Shown here piece by piece: positions 1-12,453 of a DNA stretch of 64,000 nt. The notes beneath the pieces are model-generated. The model did no database searches, had not been told where the DNA came from, and saw only the letters and a list, made by a program, of their open reading frames with translations. Position numbers and translations under genes: made by a program. Each line of letters begins with the position of its first letter. The first letter of the stretch is position 1. Origin of the DNA: Omphalotus guepiniiformis (Eukaryota; Basidiomycota; Agaricomycetes; Agaricales; Omphalotaceae); the NCBI GenBank assembly GCA_028554645.1, contig JAQOOI010000057.1, positions 124,001 through 188,000 of the forward strand, read 5' to 3'.

Positions 1-800
1 AGTATCGCTGTTTTATGCGAGGAACTGTTGGCTTCCAAGTCGTTGGGAGGTTGGTTCCATTTAGCTTGGTTTTCGGTGTAGCCTGAGTGCTGCGCTTTAA
101 TTGAAAGGTGTGTCGCTATATGCATTCGACGTACCTAGACTTGAAGATTGACTACAGTTCCGCAGAATGGTGAACCCTGCCAAACGTGATGTAGTGAATG
201 CGCTCGGGCCTTGAAGATTCATTGTCGAGAGTCGAACTTAGTTCTTGCGTTTCCAGATTATTCGGACGATCTACATAGTCGGGACATACGCCGCAGACCT
301 GACACAAACGACTTCTGTATTTGTAGACTTTTAGACCCCTTCAACCTTGATACAAACTCTACCTCGCCTTTGAATCAATCATGATGCTTACTACGCCTTT
401 CAAGTTATACACAGGCTCGGAGGCTCTCATGATCAAAATGGTTCGGTCAACATCATTGATGAGGGAGGTCGCATGGCATTGCGGCATTTCATGCTATCTC
501 GGAGGATTGAACGGGACGACTGACATGTACATCAAGCTATCAGCCCGTACGTACCTATTGGAACAGTTTCGTGCACTGATGTCTCAAGTCCCTTGATTCG
601 GGGGTACAACGGAGAGTGATCAATGCCTTGAACAATCTAATGCCCTTGATGGCCTGGACACCTCGAAAGCCAACTATGATTGTAGATTGTATCATCGGTA
701 GTATCAAGCTGGCGATGGCGCGACCTTCTTCCCTTCTTGTTTTACTTCTCGGCGTATCTTCCGGGTGTTGAACGTTGATACGACGTGAGGCGCTGGAGAG
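1..800. other. Intergenic, no gene recognised
   Basis: The only open frame of note is a 71-codon stretch near 381-596, with no recognisable motif and no introns typical of its neighbours. I see no RNA gene or repeat here. The right end should hold the promoter of the secreted-protein gene that follows. Confidence 0.5.
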
Positions 801-807
801 CAGGATA

Positions 808-816
808 CATATAAAA
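808..816 (+). promoter_or_regulatory. TATA-like box of the first secreted-protein gene
   Basis: An ATATAAAAG string lies about 150 bases upstream of the ATG at 963. The spacing suits a fungal core promoter with a moderate 5' leader. Inferred from the string and its position only. Confidence 0.45.
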
Positions 817-962
817 GCGGTTCAAGTTCGATGGTTGATTCTTCAGCTGGACTCTCCGCAAACATTCACGCTATCAACGGTGCTGGTCACCTTTGATTTC
901 GTTCAAAACTCATTCATGTAAGCACGCGCATCCGATATCGATATCCCTGTTCAATACTGACT

Positions 963-1843
963 ATGCGTAGAATGCGTCTCAACTTCTTCACTCTCGCCTT
1001 CGCTTTCTCCCTCAGCGTCTCAACCGTTATCGGAGGCCCTGTTGACCTTTCCGCACGAAAACAAAGTGCCACAGTTGACAGTTCCAGTACCACTGGCATA
1101 CATGCTCGAGCATATACTGTACCCAGTCAAGCAACCATCGAAACAGCGATGAAAGTTCAGATAGCCAAGTTCCCAACAAAACACGCATTGTTTTATTCCG
1201 GTGATACATATATCCCAGGAAGTTCGGAAGTTCAACTACACCTACCAAAGGTCGTCGGGCTTCCCCTCCTCCTCCTCCTCCCCCACCCCCACCTCCACCT
1301 CTCCCTCCCAGCGGCTCAGGTTCAGGGGGCTCCAAAAAGGTACCACCAAAAACTAGTACTACACCTTCACAGAAACCAATCCAATGGAGTGTCTACGCAC
1401 AAGACGTTGCTAAAAGAACTGGAAAGTTCTATACCATCTACGATATCTACGATCTAGCCACCGAAGAAGAAAAACTCGCTCAAGCAGGTTTATCCTCATC
1501 AGATTACTCCAAATACCACCTCGAGCTAGTTAACAATGCATCAAAAGCAATGGCTACAGTCGTCTCTGGTGTTATCTACGTTTTGTTACCTGATTCTCCT
1601 GCCACGACGGGTACCAGTAGTACTTCGGCGGGATATATAACTGTACAATTGGGTACTAGTGGGGAGACGACAAAGTTTTATGATACTACTGTTTGGGTTG
1701 AGGAGGAATGGCCGATTTTGATGAAGAGGGGGGATGTTGAGATTGTTAGGGTTAATCCTCATGATGCGGAGAATGGTGGGAATCCGGGGATTGTTTTGAA
1801 GAAGAAGGGAGTTGTGCTTCCGGTTACTAAGAGTACACCTTGA
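963..1843 (+). CDS. Small secreted protein with polyproline linker
   Basis: Two exons, 963-1200 and 1251-1843, are joined by a 50-nt GT-AG intron (1201-1250) that exactly restores the frame, giving 276 residues. The N-terminus (MRLNFFTLAFAFSLSVSTV, after an upstream in-frame Met at 963) is a clear signal peptide ending near VIGG. A short N-terminal segment carrying the motif ALFYSG is followed, just after the splice, by a run of about 11 prolines and a Gly/Ser linker. The C-terminal part of roughly 160 residues contains WSVYAQDVAKRTGKFYTIYDIYD and a beta-rich tail. Ala-Leu-Phe-Tyr-Ser-Gly motifs followed by a conserved domain are known from uncharacterised secreted fungal proteins. I cannot give a function. 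Either Met at 963 or 972 could start translation. Confidence 0.72.
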
Positions 1844-2443
1844 TTCTGACCATTGATACGCAAGGTTGAGGTTGTATATGTAGTACTGAGCCAACATGTA
1901 CAAATGGCGCACTCGCAGCCAGCGCGTTGAAAAAGCACAACTGTGGGTCCTCAGCGGTTCACTTGAGGGAGCCGGCAAGTGTGCATTTAAGACGGTGCCC
2001 AGGCGCAAAGCGTGCCGAGCGCGCGGTTGTCGTGGAAATGTTTAAATCACGCAGTTCGCAAAATCTTAACTTTGGCAAGATTAATGCTCATGATGGGATA
2101 TCAGCTTGGAGATACAGGAGGTTCCTAATGCCTAATGTAAGATTTTGAGTATCTATTCAGCCATAATAAAGACTAGTGTATAATATGTACAAAACGAATA
2201 ATGAATAGGGTGTAAAGTAAGAAACTGCTTCGAAAGTTCTGACCAAATGACTGAGAAGGGCATAACTACATTGTCATCAAGAAGCAACAGAACTTGGAAA
2301 GAAAACATATAAGAAAGTTCTCGCGCATATAGCGCTCACCAATTGAATGACTACATCGAAGGTATGTCCTATGGCATTTGATGATGTACATTGTATCATT
2401 ATGAGTCCGTTGGTAGTCTAGCGCGATAACAACAACAGTTCGT
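1844..2443. other. Intergenic between convergent genes
   Basis: This lies between the 3' end of the secreted-protein gene and the 3' end of the DUF262 gene on the opposite strand. It is probably two 3' untranslated regions. No coding or repeat structure was seen. Confidence 0.5.
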
Positions 2444-5257
2444 TTATGGCCTCTGGGACGACTGGGACGACTGGGACGATGATGACCCGTCAGCCGCGCG
2501 ACCGATAGGCTGTGATTGTGAATAAAAGACTCCCGTCGACCCAGGCCGCTGCTGCTGCTGCGTCGAAGGAATCGAGGTGAAAGAGCTGCTAGGTCGCTGC
2601 GGCATAGGCTGGGACATCGACGACGGGAACGTATCCCTATTTGATCCCTCACTCGACCCCGGCTCAAAAGCCGATGCAGGACGACGATCTAACGGAGACG
2701 TCGGCATCGGAATTGAACGAGCCAAGAGTTCATTCATCTCTAACTGTTCAAGAAGTGCTTGTCTAGAAGGAGATTGTGAAGAATTCGCTGGGTTAGATGG
2801 GTACGGTGTGGAGGAAGGAGCAGGCATGGATGAAGGGAAGGCGTTGGGCGCGACGACATGAGCGAGGTATGGATTGGTAGAAGACCAGAAAATAGGGGGT
2901 GTTTGGTAAACTGGGTTTTGGGTATATACTCGAGAAAAAGCCTGTGGCATGGTATGTCCGAGGTTAATCCCTGCAGGCGTGGTCGAGGGTAAGGTCGGCG
3001 TGGTCTGGGAATGATGTACCGCTCTGGGTTGGCTGTTCGTAAAAGCGGGAGAAGCGCCCGGCACTGGGGACGACATAGACATTTGTGGGGTGCCCGCGAC
3101 CGGACGATTCGTTGTAGGTGTTCCGTTTAAGCGCCAACTCGTGGATTGGGAGTTCACAGCTCCATTGACCGGAATAGACGAAGTAGGTACTTTGGGTGAT
3201 CCTGATGTCTCTGAGGCGCTCAAGCGAACACGTTTCGTCGCTGGGCCTTCTGGTTCGCCAGAGGCTGAGGACGAGTTCTGGGTGCGCTTAGCTGCCTCTT
3301 TGGTCGGATTAGCAGCGGGAATGGAGATTGACGCGGAGGTGAAACCTGAGGAATCGTGCGTGGAACGGGCGGGGGTCCTGGGAACGGGCGGAGGCTGAGT
3401 GCGTGGCTCAGGCTGTTGCGACTGTGAATTTTGGGAAGGTTGTTGCGTTGCAGAATCCACCACGGTCTCCTTTGAAATATCCTTAACAAACTGCACCAAC
3501 GTCTTTCCACACTTATCGTTCAACCGAACGTCGGCATGATGGTTCCGGACATCCGCACGCATCTTGCCGATTGCACTACTCAGTTCGGCGAGTGTAAATT
3601 TTGCTGACGGTGAGGTGGGAAGGACATGATGAACGTATATCAGAAGAGCAATACTGATGATTTCTGCTGGGGAGACCTGGAACAAATAGTCAACCCCGCC
3701 GAATCCAATGGAACACAACGAAATGGAGTGAATACCTTCTTGTGTGAATGAAATGGTGGTGAATACTCCTTCGTATTAGCAAGCTTCACCATCACATCAA
3801 ACGTCTCCCGGGCTTTCGCCGCGAAGCTCTCGGGAAGAGACTCTCCATATGCATCCCCTTCGTCTGCTCGAGTCATCTCCAAGTTGTCAGAGACGGAACC
3901 AAGCCATTTCTCGAGCTGAACTAGAGTACCGAGAGTCTTGACGTTATCTCCGACTTTTCCATTACTCTTACATGCAGCCGTCCATCTGAACAGACAGTAG
4001 ACAGACTGAGCAAAACATCGAAAGTCTGCACCACGTTTACGATCCCATGGGAACGATGCTAGAGTGGTTTTGCTGGTGTAGTCAGTAATAAGCTCTCGAA
4101 TGAACTGTGAACGGGGTGTGTTGATAACGTGAAGCTTCTCGGCGGTAGAGAGAGCTACACCCAATTGTACCCGTCGGAAGAGAAACGTTGTGATTTAGTT
4201 ACGTCACATATGTACGAATCCGTATTACTCACTCGGAAGATCTCTCTTTCATCCTCCTCATCCAACTCTTCATAGTCTACGCAGTGTATCTGTCGATTGG
4301 CAAAAGTTATCCGGTGCTGTTCTGGTATTATTAGCCGTCGTGATTTTGTCTTTGCGGCGGGATCACTGGCATCTTTGTACCACCATTTCTCATTTGTCAT
4401 GCTAAACCGCTTCCATATCAAGATAAGTTAATGCTGCAAAGTGGCAATGTACTCACGGATGTCTATCTGATAGAGATCAAAATCAATCATGAGCAAAGTA
4501 CGGAAGCATCATAGGAATGTACGAACAAGGTATCTAAATTGACAGGTAAATCAGCAGCATGAAGATCACTTGAGTTCAAACACTCACAATGCCATCCATG
4601 AATCTGCCAGCCAGAGTTCTTTGAGCAACGTGACAGATTAAGACGAAGTCGAAGACTTACAGTTGAATGCTGGTGAGGCGCTGCTTGCCGTCGAGGCATA
4701 TCCTGAATTCTCCGCTATCTTCATATTTTACAACTGAGCGGTGATTATGGGCGCTTGATGTCAGAAGAACTTCCTCGATTGTAGATATTTACAGCTTACA
4801 GAATATGATCGGCGGAATATAAAACTTGGCGAATATGCTGTCAATGAGTCCCATTTGTTTTTCACCGTTCCAAACGACGTCTGATTATATGTGATGTTGC
4901 TTAGTAATTGGGTTTTCCAGGGCATGAGAGAAGTTCACACCTCGTTGATACTCAGGATTCAAGTCAATACACCCCCGTCGGATTTCGTCTAAAGAACGAT
5001 TTCTAGTAAGCAAGCAAGTCAAAATTGAACTGTATAGTCGTGAAAGGCATACGATAGAGACTTAGGACCGATAACGAAAACATTCGATCGCCTTTGAGAG
5101 TTGTTGGCATTTCGAATACATGTTGACGCGCCGCTGCACGTCCAGAATTAGCGCCAGGTGCAGGCGCATCATCTGGATCATCTGGATACTGAAAATCGTC
5201 TTCGGGCGCTAACTCAGGATTAGGCAGTATTCGGCTATCTTCGGTTTCGGACTTCAT
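2444..5257 (-). CDS. DUF262 / GmrSD-N-like protein, copy A
   Basis: A multi-exon gene. Exon 1 (from the ATG at 5257) encodes an acidic N-terminus. Small exons then encode the DUF262 core: LNPEYQR, VWNGEKQMGLIDSIFAKFYI and the hallmark CLDGKQRLTSIQ, equivalent to the DGxQR motif of the ParB-like GmrSD N-terminal domain. Later exons encode NEKWWYKD, the segment around FANRQIHCVDYEELDE, and STAEKLHVINTP. The last exon (3676-2444) begins with a conserved helical segment (VSPAEIISIALLIYVHHVLP) and ends in about 350 Pro/Ser/Gln-rich residues. In bacteria this domain belongs to modification-dependent restriction systems. Its fungal role is unknown. A paralogue lies at 19962-22532. The splice between 4154 and 4229 is odd: the acceptor matching the paralogue lacks AG, and the only in-frame GT-AG pair (4155-4228) deletes about five conserved residues. 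Confidence 0.8.
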
Positions 5258-6241
5258 TTTCCCAGGAGAAGAATGTTATGTGACTGTGGATGAAAATGGT
5301 CAGCACCACATGATATAGGATGACTATGAGGTCAGGCAACCATGAGGCAGATGCGAAAGAGCAAAGAAAAGCAGAAGAACAGCGGAAATGACAGCAGGAA
5401 TGATAAAGAATGAATCAATGATAAGTGTAAACCCAGGACATATGCTGGTATATGGGGTTTCTGCCTAGAAATGCTGAGATTAGGCAGAAATTCAGTTGAC
5501 TCACAAGCTAGGAGGAGAGCTGAAACTTGATTTGGTTCAAGAATTAGATGCTGTATGTTGGGTTAGTAATTATAAGCTATGGTATGTGGGTGCACTGGAT
5601 TGCTACACACCTTTTTTTTTACAGAATGATAGAGTTGTTGATGTTGATGATCATGGAATCTGTCAAGGAGCAAATTCTTGCCCTGGTCTAACCCTGGCAT
5701 TCGTGAGTCGGAGTTTGAACCTTAAAAAACTGACCGCAATTTGCGGTTGCAAATCTGGGCCACCAATGGTCTCAATATTTTTCCTTTGTTTCCTGTCCAG
5801 TCCCTTTCTCCAGTGAAACGTTTCATTCGTTTGACCCACATCTCGTCCTTTCGAGGACCCGAAACCTTTAATCGTATTCTTTGAAGTCAATATCATGTCT
5901 GGTCACTGCTCGACGGTTTTGTTGGCGGTCCTGGAAACGGTTGAAGCGGCGAACAATTGTAAAGGTGAGCCTTGTTCTTCTTTAGCGCAATGATGATAAT
6001 TGACAATGCTCGTCGCTAGGTACACGATATCCTTTGACCTGACGCTTTGGCCAATGGGTCAATGTTTTCTACTGCTTTATCGTTGGACCCTGCGCGCTTT
6101 GACCTGGGCTTTGACCTTCGCCCACGAGGCAGCGATGATACTCGACAGACATAAAACCGTCGACGAATCTCGAATGTTCCCATTCATCTCAATCTTTTGA
6201 AACCCCTCGCACCCACTGTGTCGCTGCTACAACTTTACAAC
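5258..6241. other. Intergenic, divergent promoters
   Basis: This lies between the DUF262 gene (leftward) and the GIKVRDY-motif gene (rightward). Short open frames at 5496-5816 and 6000-6200 show no conserved motif and no plausible splice continuation, so I treat them as chance. The stretch should contain both promoters. Confidence 0.5.
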
Positions 6242-7448
6242 ATGCGCTTTCTCCCTTTCAACAAAAGTACCTCTAAGGTACCCAAAGCCTCTTCTAGGAC
6301 GTTCTATATCAAGACGCCTTTTCGGACGGTGGCATTTTCGACCACCGTACCTGGCACTCTGTCTGTCAGAATGTCCGAAGAATATCTCCCTGATGGTCCT
6401 CCGCTCGCCTCGAGCAGTGCATGTGCGACTGATAGCGGCAATTTCAATGTAGATATTGCGCTTGACAAACCTCGAGATATGATACGTGAGTTTGCTATCG
6501 ACTGGTCTCATTGTAACTCACGTTGACGGCCGTTTTGCACTGTAGCGTGTCGCCCAGCTTAGTACCCACTACTTCCCGGAACCCGAGCCCACGCCCGAGA
6601 ATCTTCAGGCCAAAAACCTTGCAATGGGTATCAAAGTGCGCGACTATGCCTATGCAGGGCCTGTCAAGTCCGCTGTTGTGCCCCACGGCTCCATAGCAGC
6701 CACCTCCGCAATTGCGCGAGCATCAGCCCTGGAGGGGAAGGACCCTTACACAGGGAAGTTCCTACCCAAACGCCAAGTCTTTCGCCCACTTGACCCCCTT
6801 CCCGAGACCTTCGACCCGCTTTTCGACCTCGCCAAACACGATTACATCTTACAGGAAAGAGAGCGAGAGGCGGAGCTAGAGTCAGCTCTGAGTGCACCAC
6901 CAGTCGATGGTTCCGCATTTTTCCCTGTTAGGTTGGATGTGTCTGATAATGGCATTTCTTCTCGAGCGGTCCCAATGCCAGGGAAAGTTCTTCACCGGCT
7001 ATTGGAGTCCTCTACGGTGTCGGAAGAAGAAGCTCGTCGCCGTTGGCTCGATATTGATTTTGAAGCTGTGCAGTCGTACCTCGCGCGCCCCCAGTCACTG
7101 TATCCTTACGTCACCCAGCTTGCAGCGGCGGCGGCACCGAGTGGTTCGAAGGCAGGTGATGAGCCGATGACCGACCACTCACCGACCTCGGAGACGCTTG
7201 CTACTCCCCAGGAAGCAGACGATAGCTCAACGGGGCACAAGGGTCCTACATTCGAGCAGAGAAAGGAGTCGTTACGTGCAAAGGAGTATTATATGAGGTT
7301 CTGGTGGGGCAAGCTGAAGGAGCACCACGCGATGTTCAAGGTGTCTCGACGCGAGAAGGGTGCGACTGGTGCTAGATCGAAGCGACCAATCTCTACGGAG
7401 GAGGGGGTGGAGGAAAATCTTGCACCAAAGAAGCCTCGCCTTGCGTGA
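6242..7448 (+). CDS. GIKVRDY-motif family protein, likely nuclear
   Basis: The certain part is the exon from 6546 (after a GTAG acceptor) to the TGA at 7446-7448. It carries MGIKVRDYAY at 6624, then a segment ending HDYILQEREREAEL, then PGKVLHRLLESSTVSEEEAR, RRWLDIDFEAV and RPQSLYPYVT, and a C-terminal basic cluster (KRP about 20 residues from the end, then PKKPRLA) that looks like a nuclear localisation signal. The same order of motifs occurs in the gene at 59091-60617, so this is a real family. An upstream exon (MRFLPFNKSTSKV from 6242, ending near IALDKPRDMI) looks coding, but the obvious donor at 6487 leaves the frame off by one, so exon 1 is uncertain. I know no function for this family. 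Confidence 0.65.
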
Positions 7449-8926
7449 TGTTTCGAATCGCAGGATTCCTGGTAGACGAGTAGGAAGGATATGATGATGT
7501 CCGACGTCTTGTGTCACAGAGGCACCTCTCCCCAGAAACTTGCTAGCCGGCGCTAGGGGTGTACTTTAGCGAGATTGAGGACACTTTCTAATTCGACCTG
7601 AGAGTTATAACTTGTTTCTTTACGAAGTAGTGTATTGTACGTGTTGTTCAAGTATCGGTGTATCCTCTATCAAATTCTTGTTCTCTTCGCTTTGGGATGG
7701 CTGTACATGTCCTACCGGTATATCCCCGTGTGCAGTTAAACATGCTCGTGCGCAAGAAAAGTTGAGCTCTTCCGGCTTGGTCATCTCCCGGCCAGGTGCA
7801 GCTTGTAACGAGCGTGGCCTATGACATAGCAAACAGAGCGAATTTGGCTGATTTCTTATCAACTGTTGGACACAATTGCGGAACCGAATGGACCGGCACC
7901 TCTCTCTTTCGGTCTATCCAACATTTGCAGTTCTGCAGTGGGCCACGAATCACGAGAGGGGAAGCTGCTCCTGGGACTGAACTTCAAGCGGGAGGAACTT
8001 TCAGACGAATCACGTTAAGACTCACCGGAGGCCAGGAAGGTCACAGTCTACAGAGGAGGTTTGGTGAGTGATTCAGGCGCTGCCAGGTGACTAGTAAGTA
8101 TGTACTGGTACTGGTGGATATAAGTATCTGTACTGCGATTCACGGGTTGTTCCCTGGTTGTTCTATCGAGAAACTAAGACTGGAAGGCACCTGATGGGTC
8201 TGGTAAGCGTGCATTTGAATCGGTAGTCATACACATTGCATTAAAAAGTAGTACTTCCGGACTACCGAGGCTATGTATGTAGGTCCGTCAATGGCAGCCT
8301 ATGGCAGCCTATGGCGGCTCGTCATTGTTTCATACTTACTTGTGATTTCGAATCCTCGAATTGTATATACCAATGGACAAAGTTGAGTATTGGTATTGGT
8401 AATTCGTTCGTGTACACATACATACATCGACTTGATGATGATAATGAACGCTAAACTCAAATTAGTCAATCACTAGAGTACATACAGTATACATTCAATT
8501 ATGCATCAATTCTTTCAATCATCTGTAGACTGTTGCTTCGTGATGTTCATCAGCGTACTTGGTAACGGTACCGTCTGTTACTGTATACTTACTGCGGCTA
8601 GGATCTACACATACCATGAGGACGAAGTAACCTATGATAGGCGGTGCAGTCAGTATACATACATTCTTAGCACACCTTCTCTCTGCCCATTCATGACCGT
8701 ATCAACGGATGTCCGGCAGCCAGGAATAGAGAGTATTCAACCACTTCGAAGACAAGTAGCAGTTCATCACCACCCCACGTACTTATTCGGGCCTGATAGA
8801 CAGAAAAATAATGCGTTCGCATCCTCGAATTCTTCTATGGAAAACCATCGCACATATTAGTCTACAATTCACCTCACCACCTGTATTATTAGATTACAGT
8901 CCGGCTGATCGCTCATGGGGTCTCCA
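7449..8926. other. Intergenic, no gene recognised
   Basis: Several 70-120-codon open frames overlap on both strands without motifs. A short tandem repeat (TGGCAGCCTA, about three copies) lies at about 8291-8319. The right end is the 3' flank of the CFEM-like gene. I see nothing else. Confidence 0.45.
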
Positions 8927-9772
8927 TCAAACCACCACAGACAACAATGCGGCCATGACTACAGTTCCAACCATGCCGAGATTAACACGGCCCAGACCAA
9001 GCCCATCAACGGTCGCGCCAAATATCATGTTGCTTAGGGCAGCGACTGCGGCGTTGCTCCCGTTAACTAGAGTAATGCCGAAGGTTTGGCAGGTACCGGT
9101 GTATTCTGCAGGAACATAGAACGAGGATGAGCATGATGATATAGATACGAGAGCGTCACAGAGAGAAATGAGGAATGCGAGGGTGATTGCGAGGTGAGAG
9201 GAGAGGGGAGCGAGTACAGATATTTGGGAGGAAGGGTATATTGGAATGAATGTGCAGTGGTCGAAGACGTACCGGTTCGAAGGTTTGCCTCAGTCTGAGC
9301 ATTTATAGCTTTGTTAGCGACGAGACAATCCAGGCAAGAGCTGATAGTGTTGAAAGTGCTGTCTTGGCAGTCGCACATGGCAGTAGTGCAGTTCTGGCGA
9401 TGGAGTTATGCAGAGGTAGGGAGCGAACCAAGATAAATAGAGATGAGCGGTCGGTTTAGGTATAGGGGGCAACAATTATTGACTCACCGAAAGGTACATA
9501 AGCGAATCACTGGAACACTGCGAGGTGCAGGTCGAAGGAATAGCACTTTCCGGAATTTGAGTCAGGTTCTTCGAGCTTTCCTGGGCAATAAACATGATGG
9601 GTGCGAAAGGGTAAATGGCGTTCAAAGCAGGCGCAGCGTAAACTAGACATGAAAATAGCACAGTTCAATGACCGGAAATGATATGGGTATGATCTTACAT
9701 ACCTTGAGGCGCCTGAGCAGCAAAGAACGCCACAGAAATGACAGAGGAAAGGAGACTAATGAGAGCGACCAT
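8927..9772 (-). CDS. CFEM-like secreted, probably GPI-anchored protein
   Basis: Four exons (9772-9703, 9642-9488, 9393-9273, 9105-8927) join with matching phases into 174 residues. The N-terminus MVALISLLSSVISVAFFAAQ is a signal peptide. The middle holds a cysteine array: STCTSQCSS, then NCTTAMCDCQ, then SSCLDCLVANK and finally GTCQTFG. This spacing resembles CFEM domains, whose members bind haem or sit at the fungal surface. The C-terminus ends in a hydrophobic stretch (GTVVMAALLSVVV and stop) after a small-residue region, as in GPI-anchored proteins. The third intron (9106-9272) is 167 nt, long for this window, so a missed small exon is possible. The exact subfamily is not certain. Confidence 0.72.
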
Positions 9773-10816
9773 CCTGATGGTTTTGAGTGTTGAGCTTCAA
9801 GTTGTTCTAAGGAGTGAAAAGGCTTTTGAACTAAAACGCGCCGGCGACGAGAGTACAGCAAGTGAGAACAAAACGTGTAGAGGTTTCAATCTGAGCTGAA
9901 GATGAAAAGTAAAAAACCTGTCAAAGGCTCGAGAGAATGAAGCTCAAGGATGGAAGGTGGTGGGAAGAAGGAGAGGGATGGTGGTGGCGACGAACGAAGA
10001 AATGAATCCGCAGCCGCAATATTCACCTTCGAGACGGAAATCCAAAAATAACCGAGTTGATTGTTTCGATCGAATTCGGCACGGCAAGGGTGGCCGGGCC
10101 TGTCCGGGCCTGAGGCCTGAGAACTGGGCCAAAGGACTTAATTGCCTTTACATAACCAGCGACCCTCTCATTAACCACCTACGTTACCTACGTTCAACTT
10201 GGGTTTCGACATTCCTTCGAAAGAGTCCATGGATTCAGGCGTCGCAGCTCAACCCAAGACTGTACGAGGTAAAGTAGATTGCACGGTCATTGATAGCATT
10301 CGTTGGCAATCATTGTAATCATCGCGTGTCTTGATGTGATGATGATATTTCGCAAGATTGTTGAAGAGGCATTAGTGGAGGGCAGTAAGAGAAATAAAGA
10401 TAAGTACAACGACCGACAGTAGCATGGGGTGCTACAGCTTACACTGTTGGCGCTTTCAAACACGAGCACTTGGCTGTGCTCAGGCTGCGCTTATACGCTG
10501 AGCCCTCTTGCTATCTCAACTTAGTGTCTGTCATGAGCATTACAGACTCGTCCACTATCTGATGCTGTGTATCCATTGCAGCCTTGCTGGTTTGCAATTG
10601 ACAAGTATCTGTATTTTCCATAAACCATGCGATAGATAGGAACCTGATAGGAACATCCGTGACTCCCTGGTACTACCCTGTACTACCGTTGGTTGAATAG
10701 GTGCCAAGAGAAATAGCAGCATGTGGCATTGTCACTGCACTTTTCACTTTCGTTTCAACTCAACGCGATCTTGCATTATTCGCATGGCATGGTAAGTAGG
10801 GGGTAAGCGGGAGACC
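9773..10816. other. Intergenic; upstream control region of secreted beta-rich copy 1
   Basis: No gene was recognised. The right part (about 10560-10816) resembles the upstream regions of the two other copies of the secreted family: a GTGTATC...TTGCTGGT...CAATTGAC block, GATAGG and TGGTACTAC occur in similar order before each copy, suggesting shared regulation. Confidence 0.5.
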
Positions 10817-10825
10817 TATAAATAT
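10817..10825 (+). promoter_or_regulatory. TATA box, secreted beta-rich copy 1
   Basis: TATAAATAT lies 82 bases before the ATG at 10899. It is followed by a GTAGAAGCTGGTCTTC block in the leader that is also present before copies 2 and 3. Confidence 0.7.
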
Positions 10826-10898
10826 GTGGGCGGAGGGGTACGTACATATCGTAGAAGCTGGTCTTCTAACATCCTCCACTAATCTTTCGAAAAGACTT

Positions 10899-12453
10899 AT
10901 GTTCCCCAAATCTACTGTGAGTAGCCTAAACATACCTCTCGTAGCCTTGTCACTAACTCAGTACTCAACATCGTCGCAACATCTAGCTCGTCACTCTCTC
11001 ATTACTCTTCGGCCAAAGTATGGCCGGGCTCCTCTTCGCTGAGGTTGCCTCTCAACTCCCTCGTGACGTGGCCCATATTGGCGTCGACGAAACTCTAGGG
11101 CACTATGTAGCGTATAAAGAAGACGGAACTGTGTACGGGAGATATGTTGCGGACTTGAGTCGAGATTGGGATCTTCAAAAGAGAAAAGCCGATGCTTCAG
11201 GGTGCACTAATTTGACTGTGGATCAAGCCAAGTCCCGTGCGTCTGTCCCTTCTTCTTCTTCGTCCACATAGTACAATTCACTCACATTTGATCTCAGTTC
11301 CCGGCTGGAATACACTCAACGCATATGCAGACAAAACTTGGGGGAAAGGTTCCCGTAAAGTTGTTACCAACCCTTCCGATGTGGGTCTTACTTTTCATTG
11401 TATGGCGGTACAGCCTTATCTAATTATACTCGTCCTACTACAGGAGCCTAATTCTCCTGCGTTAGTGTGTGTCACTGATGAAATTGTCAAGCTCAAATAC
11501 AAGGGTGAGTCGTGATACGGTACCATGTTTCATTCATTCTCCGCTTAAGCGGGCTTCCCCAGGTGCCCCTACCTGCCAAACGCATAATGTCAGCACTGCA
11601 GGTCAATTAGCAGGCACCAATGGTACTGTCGCCCTTGAAGTAGACCAAGGATTCACGTCGGATTCTACGTTCTCCGTGAGCAGTACGTATACCTTTGATT
11701 TCCGTCAAGTGCCTTATGTATCTCACTTACTACATTCGTTTCAGAGGCCGCATCGATTGGTATATCCAGTACGACAACCGTGAAACTGGGCTTTCCTGAA
11801 ATTGCGGACGTCGATGAAGCTATTACTGTCAGCACGGAGGTTACCAACACGCAGACAAAGAGGTATGGTAGAGTCGTGTTCATATGCATTCTTCATTCTG
11901 CTATCGAATGTTAATCGTTAAAACTCTGATCTGATTGATTTTCTTGAATAGTTTTTCCGCAACTTATAGTGATCTCAGCAAAGTGACATTGACCTATCAA
12001 GCAGTTGCGGGAAAGAAATGCAATGCCATCGTAAGCACCCTTCCTATCAATCTATGATGTGCATGATTGTCTGAGAGGCATTTTGAATCTAGAACTCAGT
12101 CAAAGCATGTACTCTTCAAGGAACCGGAAAGATCAGATATCTTGCTAGCGGGTGGGTTTGGTTTAACTACAATGACAAGGTAATCGTAGTCTCTCGCTCG
12201 TAGTCGATGGGATCTTGGATTAACGAGATTTGGACAAAAGACTAAAGGCCATTACAAATGTAAGTGATATAATTCGCTGAGAAAGATGTTGCGTGTCAAT
12301 TACTGTAACTGACGTTGATATGTTGCTATGTACGCAGGGGCTGCAAGTCTTGAAACCGTTCTGAAGAATATAGATGATCGGTCCCAGTTCATGGAGTTCC
12401 AAGGATCTGTTACTGCTAATACACACGCCAATTACAAAGGTACTTGCAAATAG
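10899..12453 (+). CDS. Secreted beta-rich protein, possible aerolysin-like fold, copy 1
   Basis: Ten exons: 10899-10916, 10987-11236, 11298-11380, 11444-11504, 11563-11682, 11745-11862, 11952-12030, 12093-12179, a 19-nt exon 12241-12259, and 12338-12453. All junctions are GT-AG and the lengths sum to 316 codons plus stop. The product begins with a hydrophobic signal-like segment split by intron 1 and contains several cysteines. The central region has long alternating Ser/Thr/Val strands (around DSTFSVS, VKLGFPE, ITVSTEVTNTQTK) of the kind seen in aerolysin-type pore-forming proteins. That assignment is inferred from pattern only, and the family could instead be a non-toxic beta-sandwich or lectin. 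Two close homologues lie at 52489-53965 and 54379-55951. The reading frame is intact. Confidence 0.7.

Noticed and set aside
5496..6200. Open frames between the DUF262 and GIKVRDY-motif genes
   Set aside because: No conserved motif and no plausible exon joining. They fit promoter or leader DNA.
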